Origin: a virus
DNA length: 62,533 nucleotides
IMG/VR virus record: IMGVR_UViG_3300031963_000146
Coordinates: 1 to 62,533 of that record
Strand: one strand, 5' to 3'
Part shown: positions 26,975-34,799 of the stretch, one piece after another
Layout of the letters: each line of letters opens with the position of its first letter
Position numbering within the stretch: position 1 is the stretch's first letter
The notes under the pieces: generated by a model
What the model was told of the DNA's origin: nothing
What the model saw: only the letters and a program-made list of their open reading frames with translations
Databases searched by the model: none
Position numbers and translations under genes: made by a program

Positions 26975-28050
26975 TTGTGAATTACTTAGATAAACAATAC
27001 CAGGAACTTCTATTTGACATCATTGAAAATGGCGTTGATAAAGATACTAGAAATGGAAAAACACGTTCTGTGTTTGGTAAACAAATCAGACATAAAATGT
27101 CAGATGGATTTCCACTTTTAACCACAAAAAAATTACATTTTAAATCGATTGTAACAGAATTGTTGTGGTTTTTACGTGGTGATACAAACATTAGATATCT
27201 AGTTGATAATGGGAATACTATATGGGTAGGAGATGCTTACAAAGCATACACAGACAAATTTGTAGGGTATGATGATGTTCCTAGTAAGGAATGGTTTATT
27301 GAGGAAATAAAACGTAACCCTGAATTTGCTCAAAAATTTGGGAATTTAGGTCCTATCTATGGTAAACAATGGAGAAAATGGAAAACATTTAGAACCACAA
27401 GCTATACTAACCCATCCAAACCAACAGATAGTGTTGAATATATAGACCAAATCGCAAATCTAATTAACGACCTTAAAACAAACCCAGACTCGAGACGGTT
27501 AATGGTTAATGCTTGGAATGTAGGTGAGATAGACCAAATGGTTCTTCCACCTTGTCATTATGGATTTCAAGTTTATACAAGAGAATTGAGTTTGGAAGAA
27601 AGGAGAAAATTAGCAAATCACGATTCGCAATTTATCTCACCAATCACAGTAGAATCTTGGGATAGAGCTAATATTCCAACCAGAGCAATCTCCCTAATGT
27701 GGAATCAACGTTCAGTAGATACATTCTTAGGTTTACCATTTAACATCGCTTCTTATGGATTGTTATTGGAAATAATTGCTAAACTAGTTAATATGGTTCC
27801 TGATGAATTGATTGGAAACTTAGGTGATACACATTTGTATTTGAATCACATTGAACAAGCAAAAGAACAGATTAGTAGGGAACCATACCCACTACCTAAA
27901 TTAATTTTAGATGATTGGTATTCTACTCAAGGCGACCTATCAAATACACCAAAAGATATATCTGAGTTTTTAAAGAATATTCATGTATCACATATTAGGA
28001 TTGATAATTATCAACCACACCCATCAATTAAAGCTCCACTATCAAATTAA
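26968..28050 (+). CDS. thyA: Thymidylate synthase (ThyA type)
   Basis: The enzyme methylates dUMP to dTMP using methylene-tetrahydrofolate. The catalytic cysteine lies in LPPCHYGFQVY near 193-203. Other family motifs are RQIRHKMSDGFPLLTTKKL-like near 40-58, the phosphate-binding PDSRRLMVNAWN, and GLPFNIASYGLLL. At 360 residues it is longer than the usual 264-290, with extra sequence near 85-140 (VPSKEWFIEEIKRNPEFAQK). It works with the NrdAB pair to supply deoxynucleotides. Confidence 0.94.
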   Translation: MLIVNYLDKQYQELLFDIIENGVDKDTRNGKTRSVFGKQIRHKMSDGFPLLTTKKLHFKSIVTELLWFLRGDTNIRYLVDNGNTIWVGDAYKAYTDKFVGYDDVPSKEWFIEEIKRNPEFAQKFGNLGPIYGKQWRKWKTFRTTSYTNPSKPTDSVEYIDQIANLINDLKTNPDSRRLMVNAWNVGEIDQMVLPPCHYGFQVYTRELSLEERRKLANHDSQFISPITVESWDRANIPTRAISLMWNQRSVDTFLGLPFNIASYGLLLEIIAKLVNMVPDELIGNLGDTHLYLNHIEQAKEQISREPYPLPKLILDDWYSTQGDLSNTPKDISEFLKNIHVSHIRIDNYQPHPSIKAPLSN

Positions 28051-28057
28051 AAAAATC

Positions 28058-28087
28058 CTTGGCTTAGTAAATATTCTTTTGTATATT
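28058..28087 (+). promoter_or_regulatory. Promoter CTTGG-N19-TATATT
   Basis: CTTGG at 28058 and TATATT at 28082 are 24 bases apart, just after thyA. The leader ends AAAGTT directly before the ATG at 28109. Confidence 0.65.
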
Positions 28088-28108
28088 TCGAGTATAAAAA
28101 TAAAAGTT

Positions 28109-28339
28109 ATGACAGTTAGAAAAAAAATCAAATCGAAATTTTTAAGTGCCCTCCGTAAAGTAGGAATGTTGTGTAAACAACCAATTGAAACTACAAAATA
28201 TATTAAAGTTTCAAAAACAGTTTATCCTGATGGTACTGAGATGAAACATCATAGAATAACATCTGTACCTGAAAATAGAAACGACTTTGAATCTCAAGTC
28301 CATATCTTCCATGAAATTAAAAATTCAGTTAGTAAATAA
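28109..28339 (+). CDS. Hypothetical basic protein, 76 aa
   Basis: I use the start at 28109 because it follows the promoter and the AAAGTT leader. An upstream in-frame ATG at 27983 lies inside thyA. The N terminus is strongly basic (MTVRKKIKSKFLSALRK), and the rest holds one Cys and several His. No family is recognised. Confidence 0.7.
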   Translation: MTVRKKIKSKFLSALRKVGMLCKQPIETTKYIKVSKTVYPDGTEMKHHRITSVPENRNDFESQVHIFHEIKNSVSK

Positions 28340-28357
28340 TCCCCTAAAATAAAAGTT

Positions 28358-28675
28358 ATGAAAGTCACAAAAGAAAAAGTAATGAGTGTAATCAAACCAG
28401 CTTTAAATGTTATAGTAATTGTATCACTTGTAGCTACAGCATTCCAATTAGGTAGCTTGTATCAATCATCTAAACAATCAGAGACCAAAATAGAAAACCC
28501 ATATGCACATGCATTTTCCCCAGAGGAAATTTCAATTGCAGTAAACGAATCAAATGAATTGATTATGATTGAAAGAGCAACTGGAAAATATATTGTATAT
28601 TCAGATCAGATTGGTCAAACAATTTTTGGAATGTATGCAAACCGTATTCACCAAGAAGTAAATGCTGGTAAATAG
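28358..28675 (+). CDS. Single-span membrane protein, 105 aa
   Basis: A basic start (MKVTKEKVMSVIKPAL) is followed by one hydrophobic segment, about residues 17-33 (NVIVIVSLVATAFQLGSLY). A polar domain of about 70 residues is predicted outside the cytoplasm. An AAAGTT leader precedes the ATG. It overlaps the lytic transglycosylase gene by 14 bases, so the two are probably made together. No family is recognised. Confidence 0.75.
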   Translation: MKVTKEKVMSVIKPALNVIVIVSLVATAFQLGSLYQSSKQSETKIENPYAHAFSPEEISIAVNESNELIMIERATGKYIVYSDQIGQTIFGMYANRIHQEVNAGK

Positions 28676-29183
28676 TATTAAAATCGGATTAGTGGTGGGA
28701 GCATTTGCTACTGCCACTTTTTCCGTTACTGAATCGGATGTTGAAACAACTCAAGAAGTGCGTATTCCGAGCAGTATCGACCAAGGTTCACCACCATGCC
28801 TACAAATGTACAAGTACATTAAAGCATACGCAGATACATTTAATATACCTGCAAATTTTGCTTTTGGAATAGCATACGCAGAAACAAGATATAATGGTCC
28901 ATTTCAATGGAGATACAATCCTGCTCAAACATCTTGTACAGGTGCTGAAGGACCAATGCAAATTTTACTTTCAACGGCACGTTGGGTAAACAAAGATAAA
29001 GTATCTAGAGAACAATTGCGAACTGATGTAAAATATAATGTAAAAACTTCAATGAAGTATTTAAAAATGTTATACAAAACATACAAAGATTGGGCTATTG
29101 TAGCAGGATACTACAATACAGGTTATCCTAGAGTAAACGATTATGCTAGAAAAGTAGTAAATTTTAAAATAGATTGGAAATGA
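28662..29183 (+). CDS. Lytic transglycosylase (SLT/lysozyme-like), exported
   Basis: The 173-residue protein starts with a signal-like hydrophobic segment (SIKIGLVVGAFATATFSV). It has the SLT fold signature: FAFGIAYAETRYNGPF with the candidate catalytic Glu near 75, EGPMQILLSTAR near 101-112, and VAGYYNTGYPRV near 150-161. It should cleave glycan strands in the periplasm. Together with the M15 endolysin and the hub CHAP domain, the window holds three unrelated wall-degrading activities. Confidence 0.82.
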   Translation: MLVNSIKIGLVVGAFATATFSVTESDVETTQEVRIPSSIDQGSPPCLQMYKYIKAYADTFNIPANFAFGIAYAETRYNGPFQWRYNPAQTSCTGAEGPMQILLSTARWVNKDKVSREQLRTDVKYNVKTSMKYLKMLYKTYKDWAIVAGYYNTGYPRVNDYARKVVNFKIDWK

Positions 29184-29428
29184 AAAGAGTAATTTGTATA
29201 AATGACAAGAATTTACCTTCAGGTGCGGTTTTACAAGAGGGACAGGAATATAGAGTAGAACAAGAATACGTAAACAATTTTGAACAACGTGTTTACATTT
29301 TATATGGTATAATTAATGAAGGAACTACCCCAATGGGTTTACGTTGGATTGGATATGATGCAGCTCGCTTTGCAGACCCAGAAACAGCTCAACAAGTGTT
29401 AGAAGAACAAAAATATGAATATGCGTAA
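29180..29428 (+). CDS. Hypothetical protein, 82 aa
   Basis: The start at 29180 overlaps the preceding stop (ATGA). The product resembles small one-domain beta-barrel phage proteins: an N-terminal strand KRVICINDKN, then PSGAVLQEGQEYRVEQEY, and a helix AQQVLEEQKYE at the end. No function is known to me. It overlaps the DpdA-like gene by 14 bases, so co-translation is likely. Confidence 0.7.
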   Translation: MKRVICINDKNLPSGAVLQEGQEYRVEQEYVNNFEQRVYILYGIINEGTTPMGLRWIGYDAARFADPETAQQVLEEQKYEYA

Positions 29429-30215
29429 AGTAAAATTATCACATGAGGTACCATTTTGCCTCTTAGAAAAAAGTAGAGAATTCAACGACTACGATTACTG
29501 CTTACCCCATTTAATGGATGAAAACGAAGAATATCGTAATTTCTTCTACAAGTCAAAGGAAATGAGCCGATATATTGTAATGGACAATTCCCTCCATGAA
29601 CTTGGAGAAGCATACAATACAGAACGTTTAATGTATTGGGTAAATGAAATTAAACCAAATGAGTTTATTGTACCGGATGTTTGGGAAGACTATACAGCAT
29701 CTGTTAGAAACGCAAAACAATGGTCAACTGTTGAATTACCTGAAGGTGTTACAAAAGTAGCTGTAGTTCAAGCAAAATCATTACATGAAGCGTATTTATG
29801 TGTTCAATCTTACAAAGATTTTGGATACAAGAAAATAGCATTTTCATACGGTGCACAATACTACCATGATTTAGCCCCACATCCTGATAAAGATTTTGGA
29901 AAAGCAGTTGGACGTTTTATGGCACTTTCACAAATGTATGATGATAAACTTTTATCCCCATCAGATAGAGTACATTTACTTGGAACTGCTTCACCTATTG
30001 AATTTGGTTTATACAAAAATATTAAATGTATAGAATCAATTGATACTTCAAATCCAATTATGGCGGGAATTGAAAAAAGAATGTACTCTAGTTTAGGTAT
30101 ATCTCCTAAACCAGTAGCTAATATGAACAAATATCAAGATGTAAGTGAAGATTTTATCGAACCTGAACTTATAGAATATAATGTTCGAAAATTTCGTGAA
30201 ATAAATGGACTCTAA
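29415..30215 (+). CDS. dpdA: DpdA-like DNA-guanine transglycosylase (TGT fold)
   Basis: The 266-residue protein resembles phage DpdA enzymes, the tRNA-guanine transglycosylase relatives that swap guanine in DNA for a 7-deazaguanine. Visible matches are YIVMDNSLHELGEAY near 54-68 (Asp of the nucleophile/base-recognition motif), IVPDVWEDY near 86-94, VHLLGTASPIEFGLY and IESIDTSNPIM with the second catalytic Asp. The neighbouring queC, queD, queE and folE genes can supply preQ0. No cellular-type TGT zinc motif (CxCxxC) is seen. This is the marker of DNA rather than tRNA modification. Confidence 0.72.
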   Translation: MNMRKVKLSHEVPFCLLEKSREFNDYDYCLPHLMDENEEYRNFFYKSKEMSRYIVMDNSLHELGEAYNTERLMYWVNEIKPNEFIVPDVWEDYTASVRNAKQWSTVELPEGVTKVAVVQAKSLHEAYLCVQSYKDFGYKKIAFSYGAQYYHDLAPHPDKDFGKAVGRFMALSQMYDDKLLSPSDRVHLLGTASPIEFGLYKNIKCIESIDTSNPIMAGIEKRMYSSLGISPKPVANMNKYQDVSEDFIEPELIEYNVRKFREINGL

Positions 30216-30227
30216 TTTGGAGTCCAT
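30205..30227 (+). terminator. Hairpin over the dpdA stop codon
   Basis: An 8-bp perfect stem ATGGACTC/GAGTCCAT with a 7-base loop contains the TAA stop. It is followed by ATCTAATTTTATT, a weak T tract, so it may attenuate rather than fully terminate. It overlaps the TTTGG box of the next promoter. Confidence 0.5.
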
Positions 30228-30245
30228 ATCTAATTTTATTATATT
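30216..30245 (+). promoter_or_regulatory. Promoter TTTGG-N19-TATATT
   Basis: TTTGG at 30216 and TATATT at 30240 are 24 bases apart. The leader ends in AAAGTT before the ATG at 30265. This promoter can drive the queC-queD-queE run. Confidence 0.62.
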
Positions 30246-30264
30246 TAACCCAAATAAAAAAGTT

Positions 30265-30528
30265 ATGGAATATTTAAGTTTATATGATTACCTAGGAAAA
30301 CCAGCAGGGCCAGGATTAGGTAAAGAAGTTTATGAAACCGCTAGAACTCAAGGAATTAAAGCTCAATCTCGAGAAATTTCAAACCCCAAATTTACAGGAA
30401 AAGTACTTTTGTATCCTAAAAATTTTCTTGATTTTTATTTCAGAGAACCATATCCAATTCATATGGACGATTTACCTAAAGGACATGATTGGACAGGAAA
30501 TATTGATGATGACGATTTACCGTTTTAG
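30265..30528 (+). CDS. Hypothetical protein, 87 aa
   Basis: I chose the start at 30265 because it follows the promoter and AAAGTT leader. The in-frame ATG at 30205 lies in the preceding hairpin. The product begins MEYLSLYDYLGKPAGPGLG and ends with an acidic tail (NIDDDDLPF) reminiscent of SSB-type C-terminal tails. I recognise the LGKPAG-type start from small phage proteins of unknown function. Confidence 0.72.
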   Translation: MEYLSLYDYLGKPAGPGLGKEVYETARTQGIKAQSREISNPKFTGKVLLYPKNFLDFYFREPYPIHMDDLPKGHDWTGNIDDDDLPF

Positions 30529-30530
30529 TT

Positions 30531-30683
30531 ATGGCAAAAGAGACATTTGAAGAATATAGAAAACTCTGGAAATTAGAGTGGTATGACCATTGGAGACTCT
30601 TGGATATTGATTTTGAAGCTTATATGTTGATGAGAGGATTACCAAAAGAAGAATTTGATAGATTAAACAAAGAAGAACAATAA
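30531..30683 (+). CDS. Small charged protein, 50 aa
   Basis: The frame runs ATG to TAA between two well-supported genes, 2 bases after the upstream stop and 1 base before queC. The product is helical and charged (MAKETFEEYRKLWKLEWYD, ending EFDRLNKEEQ). No family is recognised. Support comes from its exact fit in an otherwise gapless operon. Confidence 0.6.
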   Translation: MAKETFEEYRKLWKLEWYDHWRLLDIDFEAYMLMRGLPKEEFDRLNKEEQ

Positions 30684-30684
30684 T

Positions 30685-31530
30685 ATGAAACATGTAGTAA
30701 TATCCCTATCTGGAGGAATGGATTCCAGTACATTGTTGCTTCGTTGCTTGAAAGAGTACGATACAGTAACAGCAATTTCATTTGATTATGGACAAAAACA
30801 TCGAGTTGAGCTTGAACGCGCTCAATCATTGGTAGATTATTTAAATGGGTGTTCTGAAAAAACGATACAAGATGATTTTGCCACTATTACTGTAATAGGA
30901 GAAAATTTTACCCCTATTAACTACCGCCAAATCCAATTAAATGGATTATCTGATTTACTTAACTCAGCACTTGTAACAGGTGGAGATGAAGTACCTGAAG
31001 GACACTATGCTGAAGAAAATCAACGTCAAACCGTAGTCCCAAATCGTAACAAAATATTTGCTTCAATCGTACAAGCAGTTGCACTTTCGGTAGCAAATAG
31101 AACTGGGGAAAATTGTGATATTGCGTTAGGTATTCACGCTGGAGATTTTGGAGTTTATCCTGATTGTAGACAAGAATTTAGGGATGCAGACGATCAAGCA
31201 TTCCGTTTAGGAAATTGGGACGCAGAAATGGTTGGTTACTTTACACCATACCTTTATGGAGATAAATTCACCATCCTTCAAGATGGAGAAGTGTTATGTA
31301 AAGAGTTAGGTTTGGAATTTGACGAAGTATATAAAAGAACTAACACCTCATATAAACCATACCCTTCAGGTAACTCAGATTATAAATCAGCTTCAAGTGT
31401 AGAAAGAGTAGAAGCGTTTATCAAGTTGGGAAGAAAAGATCCTGTAATATATGAAGATGAAACAGGTCCTGTAACTTGGGAACACGTAGTAAACGAAGTA
31501 ACAAAGGTATTAGAAACACATAATGGCTAA
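30685..31530 (+). CDS. queC: 7-cyano-7-deazaguanine (preQ0) synthase
   Basis: QueC converts carboxy-deazaguanine to preQ0 using ATP and ammonia. The PP-loop SGGMDSS lies at residues 9-15. FDYGQKHRVEL near 33-43 and the NRNKIFASIV segment near 115-124 are typical. The C-terminal region, which in bacterial QueC binds zinc through four Cys, reads NTSYKPYPSGNSDYKSASS here and has none of them. The 281-residue length is slightly above the usual 220-240. It overlaps the next gene by 8 bases. Confidence 0.88.
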   Translation: MKHVVISLSGGMDSSTLLLRCLKEYDTVTAISFDYGQKHRVELERAQSLVDYLNGCSEKTIQDDFATITVIGENFTPINYRQIQLNGLSDLLNSALVTGGDEVPEGHYAEENQRQTVVPNRNKIFASIVQAVALSVANRTGENCDIALGIHAGDFGVYPDCRQEFRDADDQAFRLGNWDAEMVGYFTPYLYGDKFTILQDGEVLCKELGLEFDEVYKRTNTSYKPYPSGNSDYKSASSVERVEAFIKLGRKDPVIYEDETGPVTWEHVVNEVTKVLETHNG

Positions 31531-31801
31531 TTGGGATAAACTAAACAAAGAATTAGATTCAGCTTTAGATTCAATGACCCCAGAGGATTGGAATGAATGG
31601 AAAAATAAAACACAAAAAAATAGTATATTAAATTGGGATTTGCATCAAAAACTTATGAATAAAAGAAATGAAATTATAGTTTGTGTTGGAATAGGATTAA
31701 ACATGTTCTTTCCAGAATACATTACAATTGGATCCTTACCTGAAGTTAAAAAGGAATTAGTTGAATCTATTAAAAAAATTAAAAAAAATGGCAAAATTTA
31801 A
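31523..31801 (+). CDS. Hypothetical protein between queC and queD, 92 aa
   Basis: The product is not recognised. It is helical and charged at both ends (LNKELDSALDSMTPEDWNEW, then VKKELVESIKKIKK) with a short hydrophobic centre (EIIVCVGIGLNMFF). It overlaps queC by 8 bases and queD by 14 bases, so it is embedded in the modification operon and may be part of the pathway or of its regulation. Confidence 0.68.
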   Translation: MANWDKLNKELDSALDSMTPEDWNEWKNKTQKNSILNWDLHQKLMNKRNEIIVCVGIGLNMFFPEYITIGSLPEVKKELVESIKKIKKNGKI

Positions 31802-32252
31802 CTCAACAAAATTATTTGATGGATACTCAACATGTTTTCGTCAATGGAAAGCAGACGGAACTCATTGCAAATTCTTACACGGATACGCAGTATCATTTAG
31901 AGTATGGTTTGAAGGTGAACTAGATCATAGAAATTGGGTATGGGATTTTGGTGGTATGAAACGTGCAAAAACATCAATTTCTGGTATGTCTCCAAAAGAT
32001 TATTTTACATTTTTGCTAGATCATACTACAATTGTAGCAGAGGATGATCCGTATTTAGAGCATTTCAAACAAATGGATGAAGACGGTATAATCCAATTAC
32101 GTATTTTACCTGCAACAGGATGTGAACGATTTGCAGAATACCTTTATAAAACAATAAATGATTTTTTACGAGAAGAAACCAACAGTAGAGTTAGAGCTAC
32201 CAAAGTAGAAGTTTATGAACATGAAAGAAACTCAGCAAGTTATGGAGAATAG
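31788..32252 (+). CDS. queD: 6-carboxy-tetrahydropterin synthase
   Basis: QueD makes 6-carboxy-tetrahydropterin from dihydroneopterin triphosphate. The start at 31788 (MAKFNSTKLFDGYS) is preferred over an upstream in-frame ATG. The catalytic Cys and a zinc His lie in HCKFLHGYAVSF. The usual HGH is HGY, and the first zinc-binding segment reads STCFRQW, a variant I associate with marine phage and cyanobacterial QueD. LLDHTTIV and the Glu of GCERFAEYLY are present. It follows FolE in the pathway and precedes QueE. Confidence 0.85.
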   Translation: MAKFNSTKLFDGYSTCFRQWKADGTHCKFLHGYAVSFRVWFEGELDHRNWVWDFGGMKRAKTSISGMSPKDYFTFLLDHTTIVAEDDPYLEHFKQMDEDGIIQLRILPATGCERFAEYLYKTINDFLREETNSRVRATKVEVYEHERNSASYGE

Positions 32253-32313
32253 TTACTATACCGTTACAACCACTTTTGGTGATATTAAATTTAATTATAT
32301 TTTAACAAAATGA
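32221..32313 (+). CDS. Possible very small protein, 30 aa
   Basis: A 30-codon frame starts inside queD and ends in TGA overlapping the thioredoxin start (ATGA), a geometry used by many real gene pairs here. A second ATG at 32242 would give 23 residues. The sequence (MKETQQVMENSYYTVTTTF and so on) has no recognisable domain. It could equally be just a spacer, so confidence is low. Confidence 0.25.
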   Translation: MKETQQVMENSYYTVTTTFGDIKFNYILTK

Positions 32314-32558
32314 AAAAAATACTTTACTTTAGCGCAGCATGGTGTGGCCCATGTAAAAATTTTAAACCAATTATGGAACAAGTAAGCCGTGAATTGCCTG
32401 TACAATTTATTGATGTAGATGCAAATCCTGATTTAGTTGCAGAATACGGTATACGAAATGTTCCTACAATTGTAGTAACTAGAGATAATAGAGCGGTAGC
32501 AAAACAAGCCGGAGTTTTAACAGAGTCACAAATAAAAGGTTTATGGAACCAAAATTAA
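32310..32558 (+). CDS. Thioredoxin-like protein, 82 aa
   Basis: The active site is WCGPC at residues 11-15 in FSAAWCGPCKNFKPI, followed by VQFIDVDANPDL and the cis-Pro region RNVPTIVV. It is a minimal thioredoxin domain. It may reduce the phage NrdAB reductase, or act on enzymes of the surrounding deazaguanine operon. It lies 4 bases before queE. Confidence 0.9.
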   Translation: MKKILYFSAAWCGPCKNFKPIMEQVSRELPVQFIDVDANPDLVAEYGIRNVPTIVVTRDNRAVAKQAGVLTESQIKGLWNQN

Positions 32559-32562
32559 AAAT

Positions 32563-33402
32563 ATGAGCAAAATAGAAAAAACCCAATTACTTATCTCCAG
32601 TGATTTTTATAGTGTACAAGGAGAAGGATTTTCTACAGGTGTACCTTCGTACTTTGTACGTTTAGGGAACTGTAATTTAACTTGTGGGATGTCCCGCTTA
32701 TTCACCAATAAACTGATGAAGGAAAAAAACCTAGAAAATGGTGAAATATTTGAGGGGGATTTACAAGTTGAAGGAAAAGCAACTTGGACATGTGATAGTA
32801 CATCTCAATGGTTGTTTAGAGGAGAAAACAAAGATTTCCAATACTTAATTGATAGATGGAAAGAACAAGGAATATACGAAGATATTAAGAATAGATTAAT
32901 TCATATTATTTGGACTGGTGGTGAACCTACAATTAAAGGGCACCAAGAAGCTATTGTTAACTTTCACAAATACTGGAAATCAATAGACTTATCTGTTGAT
33001 CTAACCACCGCATATTATGAAATAGAAACTAATGGTACAATTTATATTGAAGATGCTTTATTTAAAGATCTTGACCAAATTAATTGTTCCCCTAAATTAT
33101 CCAATTCAGGTATGACAGAAAAACAACGAATTGTACCTGTTGCTATTGAACGTATTATGGAACATAGAAACTATCAATTCAAATTCGTTATTTCAAACGA
33201 AAATGACATTGAAGAAATGTTTAGGGATTTTATCGAACCATTCAATATCCCACTTCAAAGAGTATGTTGTATGCCTGGTTTAGATAGTCAAGATGATTTT
33301 CATGAAAGAACTCAATGGGTGCTTGAAATGGCCAAAAAATATAAATTTGTAGGTTTAACCCGCTTACATATATCAGCTTGGGATAAAACATTAGATGTTT
33401 AA
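32563..33402 (+). CDS. queE: 7-carboxy-7-deazaguanine synthase, radical SAM
   Basis: QueE rearranges carboxy-tetrahydropterin to carboxy-deazaguanine with SAM and an iron-sulfur cluster. The start DFYSVQGEGFSTGVPSYFVRLG is typical. The cluster cysteines are spaced unusually: Cys37 and Cys41 (CNLTC), then Cys77 (WTCDS), so about 35 residues are inserted in the loop. IIWTGGEPTIKG is the SAM-binding Gly motif, and EIETNGT and INCSPKLSNS match QueE. The protein has 279 residues, longer than minimal bacterial forms because of the insertion. Confidence 0.88.
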   Translation: MSKIEKTQLLISSDFYSVQGEGFSTGVPSYFVRLGNCNLTCGMSRLFTNKLMKEKNLENGEIFEGDLQVEGKATWTCDSTSQWLFRGENKDFQYLIDRWKEQGIYEDIKNRLIHIIWTGGEPTIKGHQEAIVNFHKYWKSIDLSVDLTTAYYEIETNGTIYIEDALFKDLDQINCSPKLSNSGMTEKQRIVPVAIERIMEHRNYQFKFVISNENDIEEMFRDFIEPFNIPLQRVCCMPGLDSQDDFHERTQWVLEMAKKYKFVGLTRLHISAWDKTLDV

Positions 33403-33805
33403 AAATATGGAAAAGTTTTATGTTACGTGGGATGAAATAGAAGAATTAGTTGAACTTTTATGCTCCCAAATAATTAAATCAGGAATTCAAATTGAATATA
33501 TTTATGGTTTACAAAGAGGAGGACTTATCCCTGCTGTTTTACTTTCACATAAACTAGGTATTCCTATGACTCAAAATCCAAATTCACCTAATCTTTTGGT
33601 AGTAGATGATATTTGTGATAGTGGAGAAACATTTCATGAGTTTTTTCTCGAATACCCAAAAACTAAATTTGCCTGCCTACATTTTAAACCCCATACCTCC
33701 CATTTTAATCCAGAATTCTCAGCAAATAAATTTTTCTCAGATGCTTGGATAAATTACCCTTGGGAAAAAGTAGATGCAAAAACAATTCAAGATTACAAAC
33801 TTTAA
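33395..33805 (+). CDS. Phosphoribosyltransferase
   Basis: The 136-residue protein has the type I PRTase fold: YIYGLQRGGLIPAVLLSHKLG near 29-49 and the PRPP-binding LLVVDDICDSGETF near 68-81. It joins a base to PRPP. The substrate cannot be read from sequence. Short purine PRTases of the xanthine/hypoxanthine type are closest in layout. It overlaps queE by 8 bases, so salvage of a purine or deazapurine for the modification pathway is a fair guess. Confidence 0.8.
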   Translation: MFKNMEKFYVTWDEIEELVELLCSQIIKSGIQIEYIYGLQRGGLIPAVLLSHKLGIPMTQNPNSPNLLVVDDICDSGETFHEFFLEYPKTKFACLHFKPHTSHFNPEFSANKFFSDAWINYPWEKVDAKTIQDYKL

Positions 33806-33835
33806 TTTGGATATTTAAAATATCCTTTGTACATT
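33806..33835 (+). promoter_or_regulatory. Promoter TTTGG-N19-TACATT before folE
   Basis: TTTGG at 33806 and TACATT at 33830 have the 24-base spacing. The leader ends TTAGTTAT before the ATG at 33856. Confidence 0.62.
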
Positions 33836-33855
33836 TATATAAAATAATTAGTTAT

Positions 33856-34554
33856 ATGTCTGAAAATACAAGAAAAAAACAACACACAGATTTAGAATGT
33901 GTACAAATAGGTTTTGCAAACGGAGTTGCACCTGGTTTTCCACTTACCGAACAAGAAAAATGGGACATGGTAGAAAAAGCAGAAAAAGCTTACGGTGAAT
34001 TTTTAACAGCATTGGGTGTGGATTGGAAAAACGATCCAAACTCCGCAGATACTCCACGCCGTGTAGCAAAAGCATATGTGTTTGATTTATTTGCTGGGAG
34101 ATATACAGCAATGTCCGATATTACTTCATTCCCAAGCGACGGATACGATGGTATTGTAATTGAAAGAAACATTCCAGTTACCTCAATATGTTCACATCAC
34201 CACCAAACAATTGGAGGAGTTGTACATATTGGATATGTTGTAGGAAATGAAGGTAGAGTAATTGGTTTATCTAAATTGAACCGTATAGTTGAATTATTCG
34301 GTCGTAGAGGAGCAATTCAAGAGCAATTAACATCTGCAATTCATAATGCTGTAAACAAAATTTGCGAACTTAACCGCGGAGTAATAGTTACAGTAGTAGC
34401 AACACATAATTGTGTATCTTGTAGAGGTGTTAAACATCAAGGCGCCTCAATGGTTACAACCAAAGCATCAGGTGTGTTTTTAGAAAACGATAATCAAGCA
34501 CGTAAAGAATTTTTTGATTCAATTAAAATAAACAATGGAGGACACCAAATTTAA
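33856..34554 (+). CDS. folE: GTP cyclohydrolase I
   Basis: FolE makes dihydroneopterin triphosphate from GTP, the first step towards preQ0. The start at 33856 follows the promoter and leader. The protein (232 aa) has DTPRRVAKAYVFDLFAG near 60-76, the zinc site SICSHHHQTIGGVVHIGYV near 112-130 and HNCVSCRGVKHQGASM near 186-201, with conserved Cys and His ligands. It completes the set folE, queD, queE, queC. Confidence 0.92.
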   Translation: MSENTRKKQHTDLECVQIGFANGVAPGFPLTEQEKWDMVEKAEKAYGEFLTALGVDWKNDPNSADTPRRVAKAYVFDLFAGRYTAMSDITSFPSDGYDGIVIERNIPVTSICSHHHQTIGGVVHIGYVVGNEGRVIGLSKLNRIVELFGRRGAIQEQLTSAIHNAVNKICELNRGVIVTVVATHNCVSCRGVKHQGASMVTTKASGVFLENDNQARKEFFDSIKINNGGHQI

Positions 34555-34559
34555 AAATT

Positions 34560-34793
34560 ATGACAAAATCACAATTACTTTATAGAGCTTTAGAAGCAAA
34601 GTACGAAGCTCAAATTGCAGAAGCAAAAGCAACACTAGCAATTTATTTTGAAAGTTCAGTTGGAATTGGAGAACATCCACAACATTTAGAAGAAATGGAT
34701 AAATTTGTAACCCAATTAACAGACGCTCAAGATAAACTTGAAGTTTTAAACACAGTCCATTCAAACATCTCAAATGAATTTAACCCATTTTAA
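34560..34793 (+). CDS. Hypothetical helical protein, 77 aa
   Basis: The product is predicted almost entirely helical (LYRALEAKYEAQIAEAKATLAIYF, then LEEMDKFVTQLTDAQDKLEVLN), like small coiled-coil phage proteins. It follows folE by 5 bases and is followed by AAGTT and the MazG-like gene. Function unknown. Confidence 0.72.
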   Translation: MTKSQLLYRALEAKYEAQIAEAKATLAIYFESSVGIGEHPQHLEEMDKFVTQLTDAQDKLEVLNTVHSNISNEFNPF

Positions 34794-34799
34794 TAAGTT

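Noticed and set aside
29415-34554. Classical queuosine pathway for tRNA (QueF and tRNA-TGT)
   Set aside because: No QueF motif was found, and the TGT relative is of the DpdA type without the CxCxxC zinc site of tRNA enzymes.
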